From Abelmoschus esculentus (taxonomy: Eukaryota; Streptophyta; Magnoliopsida; Malvales; Malvaceae): a stretch of DNA of 64,000 bases. The notes under the pieces were generated by a model. It did no database searches. It saw only the letters and a program-made list of their open reading frames with translations, and was not told where the DNA came from. Both the position numbers and the translations under genes were made by a program. The DNA lies in assembly GCA_035048815.1 (NCBI GenBank), contig JAUCBN010000032.1, positions 13,789,501 to 13,853,500 on the forward strand, read 5' to 3'. Positions 57,106 through 64,000 of this stretch are shown here, piece after piece; within the stretch, counting starts at the first letter, position 1; the number at the start of each line of letters is the position of its first letter.

Positions 57106-60100
57106 ATCGAGTTATAAGGTTTAACCGAATTTCAAGTCAACATAAAAAAAAAATTTAAATATTTTTTTAAAATGACTAAAAATATTATCAGTTTAAAAAT
57201 ATACTCCAAAAATCCAAATAAATAATTTAAAATCAATAATATAATAAAAATATATATATATCCAAATAAATATCAAAGTTTTTATCAATCATGCACTGAA
57301 ATTCTAAAAATAAGTCTAAAAATATTCCAAATTCAAACATAACATATCCTAAATAAAATATTATAAAATAAATATGACGGCTTTGTAAATAATTTCTCAA
57401 GTATAGTATATCAAATAAATATGAGTCATGATACGTGTAATGATGTCATGCGTAGTGCACAAATCCAACTATATCGTCACCAGTCCGAAGTAGGAGTTTC
57501 CCAAAACACTCACCTACATCGTTACCAAAATATGAAAGTGATCTTAGAGCTTTCGAACCGGAAGGCTGCCATAATTTCCTCCTTACACAAATACCACCCC
57601 ATGCGCACATGATAATACATCATGATTTGAAAATCCGAAAATAATTCTGACATGATCCGATATCAAAATATTCAAAATCTCATTTTCACAAGATACTAAA
57701 ATCATAAAAGTGCATAATCTGAATAACTAAAGTTTTCATATTTTTCTCAAATCACAATGACATGTATGCATGGTAACGCAAGTGCACAACCAAAATCTCA
57801 ATACGGAAATCAGGCATGCTATCAAACAAAAATATTTCTAAAAACAAATGTCAAGTATCTCACAAAAATATATATTTTCAAAAGAAATAGATATAACACC
57901 AAATAAAAGAATACACCTCTAAAGATCACAACTCTAACATTGACGGTGATGTTTTCCTCAATCCGAATTATCTGTATCCTATAAATATTCCTAGAATTAA
58001 AACACTACTCTAAAACTTAACCATAATCAAATATAAATCTAATCAAACTTACGGGTATCTCGTGGAGGATTTTCTAGAGTGTTCTAAGCAGGTGGTGGAG
58101 GCGGTAGTATGATCTCGTCATCAGTATCAACTTTGTCTAAAAACAATAAATAAATTATGAAAATTGAAATCGCTCATTACAAGGATAGATTCATTAAAAT
58201 TCATAAAATTGATTCGAAACGCCAATTAACACATCCGAACTAAGTTCTCAATATTTTTCCACATACACTTGGATTAAATTCCATCAAACAACACGTACAC
58301 AAATCCATTTTCCCACACGTTGAAATCACGTCTAAGGTATTCAACATGTACCCCCTCGACCCCGTCTAAACACTATCCGACTCAAACGAGCTACACGGAG
58401 AATACCGAGGTAAATCTGGAGACTCGCCCCGATATACAACCCTAAAAATTACAGGGCTATTTTTTTCTTTTATTATATCTTGATACTTTGTTTTGATCCT
58501 GTATATCCATGTATAGATTATATTCAATTATAGCGGAAATAAATAAGGAACGAGTCTTAAAACGAATAGTCATGCTTCAAAGACCAAAATGAAATTTTCT
58601 AAAAACAAAGTACTAATTATAAAATTAGTATTAACAATCTTTAAATAGGTTCATTACATGCTTGTATCTCAAATTTTAGTCCTAAATATACGTCATCCAC
58701 ATATCATATACAACTTACTATATACATTATAACCTAGTTAGCAACAATATATTCAAACTCCTAAAAGCATGCTTGAACATCAATAATCTTATAAACACAT
58801 GAAAGAACTACATCAAAATACTCAACATGATTTCTAGATGCATTCTAACCTAAATAATCACATCATAGATTCAACTTATAAATATTCATGCTTCATTATA
58901 ACAACAAGTGTACCAAAAAGGCTGAATTAAATCCAAGTCACAAAGCTATCATCAACATAGGTAATCATTATAGCCATTTGAGTATAAACATTATTCTCAA
59001 TATGATATCTTATCCTCATTGCTCTCTCACTACTACTAATATTATAAAGACATACTTGAGCTTTCACTTGGCGGTTACCTGGATCCTTGCTTCTCTTTGC
59101 TGACTCAACATTAAATATTTTGTATTCCAAGGTAAATGAGAGAGTAAGCATAAGATTAGTGAGTGAATAAAAACAAGTATAAAAACTCTTTGTAATACAA
59201 CCCATATTAAACCAATTTTAACAATTTAAGAACTAAGTAAAAACCAATTTGAATATCAAGTCAAAACCACTTTTAAAAACCAAGTCATACTCTTTGTATG
59301 AAAAACATTCATGACTCTCAACTTCATCCTTAGAAAATCAGCAAGTGTGCCATGGCTCGCCAGCCAAAAAACCTTTTAAAAATACCTTTTTGAAAACACA
59401 TGCTTAATAAGCAAAACACAAGTCTTATATGCTACTCAAGAAAATATTAAATCAAAACTCCTGCGCACAAATCACAACACATGCAATAGTAATTGAAAAG
59501 TAAAAACACTTTCTTTTAAAGCTATATTGGTATTAGTGATACGAATAGTACTACCTCTAATCGTTTGGATAAACGAACACACGTGAATGGCATCGTACTA
59601 ACAAATGAAGCAGATTTACTATCACAATCTAAAGATCCCACCTTAGTGTTCGGGTTAGTTAGAAAACCTGAATGCGATAAAGTGCCTTATACCGCGCAAT
59701 ATTAGATCCTCTTAACGCATCACTAAAGAATTTCACACGTACGAATTTTATATATTTAGTGCACTACCATCCTATTGATTGATCAACTTATCCCTTTTAG
59801 ACTTCACATAATAAACCAATACAAAAAAAAATCAAGTTTTAAGTTAAAAATAATATGTTAACCACATGCATCCATCCTACTATCTCATGCATCAATAATG
59901 CGTCAATTTTAAAAACGATAAAAATCACATTTATCATGTTTTCAAAACAAAACTATGAGAGCATTAAAAACTTTATAAAATCATCTCATGAGCATTGGAA
60001 TACATGCATATTTACATATGCACAAGTGTAACACGAGTATGACTAAACCATATAGTAAAATAAGGCATAATATGAGAACCTATAAGAAAATAATACTTTA

Positions 60101-61427
60101 AACTTGCTTTCGAGTATATGGAGTTTTTTCAAACCTTACCTACACCCCAAAACTTTTAAAACACATTTAAAACTTTATAGAATTGGAAACATTTATAATC
60201 CTCTCATCGATTTACCGAAACTTTCTCAACATGTCACCCAAAAACACGATTCGACTTTTCAATCTCCCTCAAAATTGTTCCTCTACCTCTTGACTTGATT
60301 CAAGCATCAAAACCAGAGGTTTTAGTGCATTATAACGCACCCAAATATCCCTAAATTTGGACCAATACAAAATATCCCCTAAAACACCATAAAACTTAAC
60401 CGAAACTCACCAAAAACCTCTCTAAACACCCCCTAAATCTTATGTCCAGATTAGATACTTAAAATTCATATTAATTAAATCTAAATAATTCAATATTCAC
60501 GTATTGAGACATCAAAAATAGCCATGTAAAACCCTTTAACAAAATCATCAAAAACAATAAAATTTTTTATTAAGAAAATCGATTTTATTAATTCAAGATT
60601 TTAAAGATTGTTACAATCAGCCAAGAACTTAGTAATTTCATTAAATAAATTTAGGTTTCAGAGTTTTGAATGATTCTCTGTAACATCCAAAAAATTATTC
60701 CTAATTTTAAAACCTTAATTTTGAAATCCCAAATTAAAAATCTTAGTTTTCAAATTCTCAATTTTTGAAACCCTAATTTTTTTGAGTTTTTTAAATTGAT
60801 TTTATAAATTGAAGGGAAAAATTTTGGGATTATAAAGTTATAAAGTTCAAGATGTGAGTTTAAATTTTAAAAGTTAAAGTAAAGTTTTAAAAATTCTAAA
60901 GAGATCAATGACTTAAAAGATAGTTTACCCTTTTTAATTATTCTTTTTTTTACGTGAATTGTTTTTAGTTTTTTATTATTTAAATAAAATTATTATTTTA
61001 TTTATTATTATATATGTTTTTGAAGTTTGAGTACTATTGGATATCTAGTTTGTTTTTAAATTAAATTCCAATCCCTTTAAAATTCTATAATTTTTTTTTT
61101 TAAATTTTTTATAGTTTTATAGAATTCTAATTCAAATTGGAATCAATTATTTTTCTCTATATATACATATTATGGTCTAATACAAAACCATCAATTATTT
61201 ATTATATCAAGATTCTCTAAAGCCTTTGTTCTCACTCTTTATTTCTGTTTGAGTTCAAAACCATATTATTCAGTAATTTGAGTCACTTTGGCTAAGATGT
61301 GTTCTCTTATTGGTGCAATAAATATTTTTTTTCAATAAAAAATATTTTTTTTGAGATATGCTTAATAAAAATTCTAATAAAAATTTTAAAAATTAAATTA
61401 AAGTTTGAAAAATTCTAATAATTTTTT
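57106..61427. other. Long spacer of probable decayed repeats
   Basis: 4.3 kb without a supported gene. 57420-57620 and 58020-58140 are less AT-rich but show no recognisable domain. 58860-60660 contains CCCACCTTAGTGTTCGG and CA-rich text typical of old LTR-type sequence, but no matching second copy is present. 60690-60960 is a run of TTTTAAAATTC-type words. Confidence 0.4.
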
Positions 61428-61691
61428 TGGTAAACTACATAAATAGTCCCCGACTATACCCTAATTATATTTTACATCCATCGATTATCAAAAGTTACAA
61501 ATTGGTCCAACGACTTAAAAATTATAATAAATTGATCCAATTTCGTTAAAAAACAAACGATTGATGACGTGACAGTTAATATAAATTGATATAATTATAT
61601 AATTAGTCCCTAAGTTTTATACTTATTTTAATTTGACCAAAATTTTAAAAATTAACCCACGTAATTTTAATAACCTATCGATTTAATCCCT
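61428..61691 (+). repeat. Left TIR of the Pack-MULE
   Basis: Reads TGGTAAACTACATAAATAG ... TCGATTTAATCCCTC. It pairs with 63061-63324 along its whole length with scattered mismatches (roughly 10-15% by eye), so the element is not very recent. TIRs of some Pack-MULEs act as promoters for the captured sequence. Confidence 0.85.
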
Positions 61692-61739
61692 CTTAAACCA
61701 AAGCTTATATTGATTTTCCACGCAACTAAAAGAACAAGT

Positions 61740-62150
61740 TCCCGTCACCAATCCCACAACAAAGAATCTAAACTCTATGAAAGTGGAGATTATGAAAGTC
61801 TATTTGATTCTCGAAGCCATGGACGGTATTATGATTGAGTTATACGATGTTTATAGCCGAATTCGAACTGATATATCAAAGGTTTTGTTAAACTTACATT
61901 CGGTTGAGAAATCTGAAGCCGTAGTGGCTTTGAAGATTCTTCAAAAGGTGACTGTACAAGACGAAGAACTTTCGTCGTTTTTGAGTTTTGCAAGGAATTC
62001 GGCGTCTTAAACGTTGGTGAAATACCGACAGTAACTCGGATTCCGAAAGAAATAGTCGAAGAACTTGAGAGAATCATCAATGAGTTTTCGTTTACGAATA
62101 TGATATGCATCGGCACAGCTTGTCATCCTAGAAGGTGTTTAATACTATAA
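61740..62150 (+). pseudogene. Captured fragment of a probable clathrin-assembly (ANTH domain) gene
   Basis: An open frame at 61777-62010 gives MKVEIMKVYLILEAMDGIM, then SKVLLNLHSVEKSEAVVALK and ILQKVTVQDEELSSFLSF. One frame lower the text continues CKEFGVLNVGEIPTV and IPKEIVEELERIINEFSF to about 62150, so a one-base deletion near 61985-61990 breaks the frame. The pattern (DG...ELYDVY, ALKILQK.T.Q.EELS.FLSFCKE.G, IP.....LERII) resembles the C-terminal part of the ANTH domain in plant AP180-like proteins such as the At1g33340 type. The match is from memory and moderate. Only about 110 codons are captured. Confidence 0.5.
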
Positions 62151-62439
62151 ATGCAAGCGTATATACTACAACACTATCGATATCCCACATTCCACTTTCA
62201 GATACTGCAATCTCTTTTGCTTTTGATCTCTTACCTACTTTTTCACTTGCCCCATGGAAGAGTCTTTCAGGAGACCAAACGACATCGTTAATGTGCCAAA
62301 AACTAACCCATGGGTTCATCTCCATCGCAAAAAATTCAAAGAAGTTACCTGTCTTAACAGCAACCTCTGTTGCTGCCTCGAAGACCATCACCAGCAGGCC
62401 AACTACAACGACAACAAACAAGAGATATCACAAAGAGAA

Positions 62440-63060
62440 CGATAGCCTTGATGGGACTATGAAGTACCATGGAGTGTACCGTAGGCCATGAAGCATTACG
62501 CCACTGAAATACGAGACCTACAGTCCAAGGAGAGGCGGTGGCTAAGCACTTTCGACATAGCTGAAGAGGTTGCTTACGCTTATGATTGTGTTGCTCGTGC
62601 AATGCGTGGGATCAAGGCTCATATCAATTTTGTCTACCCTATAAACTTGATTTATTGGTCACCCTCCCTCAAGGATCTTATCAACAAGCACAATCATTGG
62701 TCACCGTTTACCAAGTCTACCCCCCAAGTGTTTGGAGACTTCTTTGTACGGTCTGGGCCTCAAAGAAATACAGCAAACACTTCTTCGAACATACTTTCAT
62801 TACGTAGCCTTTCAAACTCATCTTCAAATCCATATTTTACGTTGCTTCCTCTATTTCCGGTTAAACATTTTCCATTGATAAATGGAACAACATCGACTTA
62901 TTTTTCTTTGTCGTATTCCCCGACAAGCTCATCCACAATTAACTCTTTCATCGGCTCTTCCATAACTCTTCCTCACAAGGGCAAAAATTCTAGTCACACT
63001 ACAGTTGTGGCACCACCGGCACCGTCTACTGCCTTATCAAACCCTCAAGTTTTATTGAAT
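62440..63060 (+). pseudogene. Captured fragment of an ERF transcription factor (AP2 domain, DORNROESCHEN/ESR-like)
   Basis: The frame ending at 62491 gives NDSLDGTMKYHGVYRRP, the start of an AP2 domain. The next frame, open 62488-63075, continues with ATEIRDLQSKERRWLSTFD, IAEEVAYAYDCVARAMRGIK and AHINFVYP, the rest of the domain. One missing base at the conserved Trp codon after RRP (about 62489) accounts for the frame change. SKERRWL.TFD.AEE.AYAYDCAARAMRG with NFVYP is the signature of ERF group VIIIb (DORNROESCHEN/ESR, LEAFY PETIOLE). The region after the domain is Ser/Pro/Thr-rich, as in such factors. The last codons run into the right TIR. Without repair it cannot make a normal DNA-binding domain. 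Confidence 0.8.
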
Positions 63061-63324
63061 GAGGGATTAAATTGATAGATTATTAAAATTATGTGGGTTA
63101 TATTAAAATTAGGGTCAAATTAAAATAAGTGTAGAAATTGGAGGCTAATTATATAATTATATCAATTTATATTAACTATCATGTCATCAACCGTTAATTT
63201 TTTAACGACATTAGACCAATTTATTATAATTTTGAAGTCGTTAGACCAATTTGTAAGTTTTTATAGTCGAGGGATGTAAAAGATAATTAGGGTATAATTG
63301 GGAGACCATTTATGTAGTTTACCA
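63061..63324 (-). repeat. Right TIR of the Pack-MULE
   Basis: Inverted copy of 61428-61691, ending CCATTTATGTAGTTTACCA. The ERF-derived open frame ends within it (TGA at 63073-63075). Confidence 0.85.
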
Positions 63325-64000
63325 TATTTTTTTGAAATACTACTTTTGAAAATTAATTTTATAAACTGTGTTGTTTTTAACTGTACCTTAGAGACACATT
63401 AAGCTCTTTAGCTTACTCCCCCTTAGTTTTCTCTGACAAATCTTTAAACTTTAGGCGATGCGGTACTTGAAGGATGTCAGATTTTATTCTGTTTTTATTA
63501 TCAAAATGAAACTATTTTTTTGATATTTAGGTTATTATTTATTATTTTGAAAACTTTGAGATATTTGAGATAATTATGTTATTATTATGATTTTATTTTA
63601 AATTAAAGTATAATTTTTTAAAATTGGTTTTCTTGAGGGTAAATTTTTCAAACTTGACTTCTTAGATTTGACCTATTTCTTTTGGGTTGGGTTTAAGGGT
63701 TACATTATCACCTCCAAAATTGATTAAACCTCGTTCCAAGTTTTAAAAACAAGAAAACTTGTGGAAAAATGAAGGAATTTTGAAGAAGAGAATTATGGTA
63801 AATTAAACCAATAATTTTTTATTAAAAAGAATGAATATTTAACTTAAAAAGATGACGAAGATTCTGCCTTAGGGAAGAAGAAACCTAAATTTAAAGAATG
63901 GTTATATTTAAAAAGTGAATTTTCGGGTTTTGGATTAAAATTAGGAAATTTTGATTACGTAGGTTAAAACAAGAGATTGAAAGTTGTTTGTATAGACTCT
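63325..64000. other. AT-rich spacer to the end of the window
   Basis: AT-rich sequence with no coding frame, RNA gene or repeat that I can support. Confidence 0.5.

Larger units (their letters stand above)
61428..63324. mobile_element. Pack-MULE: Mutator-like element with 264-bp TIRs carrying fragments of two host genes
   Basis: The ends 61428-61691 and 63061-63324 are inverted copies over about 264 bases, starting TGGTAAACTACATAAAT, with landmarks ATACCCTAATTAT, ACTTATTTTAATTTGACC and TTAATCCCTC on both sides. TAATTTTTT (61419-61427) and TATTTTTTT (63325-63333) are a 9-bp flanking repeat with one mismatch. The 1.37-kb interior is much less AT-rich than the TIRs and carries two + strand coding fragments, listed separately. 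No transposase is present, so it must be mobilised in trans. Long TIRs, the 9-bp flank and captured gene pieces define a Pack-MULE. Confidence 0.85.

Noticed and set aside
62128..62421. A 97-codon - strand frame within the Pack-MULE
   Set aside because: It is antisense to the captured ERF leader and has no recognisable domain.

Overview
The window looks like nuclear DNA of a eudicot plant, most likely cotton (Gossypium) or another Malvaceae. It is very AT-rich, has GT-AG introns, and carries Ty3/gypsy and Ty1/copia retrotransposons plus many small terminal-inverted-repeat (TIR) elements. The Malvaceae guess rests on the style of the retroelement proteins and is inference; 'plant' is secure. 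Genes are sparse: the tail of one gene (1-128), a DUF4079 membrane-protein gene (25784-27457), a proline/serine-rich protein gene (30080-31324) and a TILLER ANGLE CONTROL 1 (TAC1, IGT family) gene (48407-51951). All are on the + strand. Every retroelement whose direction can be read is on the - strand.

Region by region. 1-1.1 kb: gene tail and AT-rich spacer. 1.1-9.2 kb: a complete but defective Ty3/gypsy element with 2.2-kb LTRs and a perfect 5-bp target duplication (ATCAT). 10-24.6 kb: a 14.6-kb Tat/Ogre-type Ty3/gypsy element with an extra ORF upstream of gag, two RNase H regions and an unusual array of hairpin-forming repeats in its 3' untranslated part; its left LTR has lost its outer end. 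24.6-31.4 kb: a gene pocket with DUF4079 and the proline-rich gene. 31.4-33.6 kb: several MITEs, one a clear hAT type with an 8-bp duplication. 33.7-39.1 kb: a decayed Ty1/copia element. 39.8-45.5 kb: nested MITEs, a telomere-like tract, a long-TIR Mutator-like element with a 9-bp duplication, and an isolated 391-bp inverted repeat. 48.4-52 kb: TAC1. 54-57 kb: remnants of a copia and a gypsy element. 61.4-63.3 kb: a Mutator-like element with 264-bp TIRs that carries fragments of two host genes, a probable ANTH/clathrin-assembly gene and an ERF transcription factor of the DORNROESCHEN/ESR type (a Pack-MULE).

The host genes show no functional link to each other. The mobile elements form a layered insertion history. 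The two large gypsy elements have LTR pairs that differ by only about 2% where compared by eye, although their coding regions are interrupted, so copying in trans is likely at least for the first. The strongest candidates for something undescribed are the double-capture Pack-MULE, the hairpin array with compensating stems at 11693-12102, and the 391-bp inverted repeat at 43926-44316.
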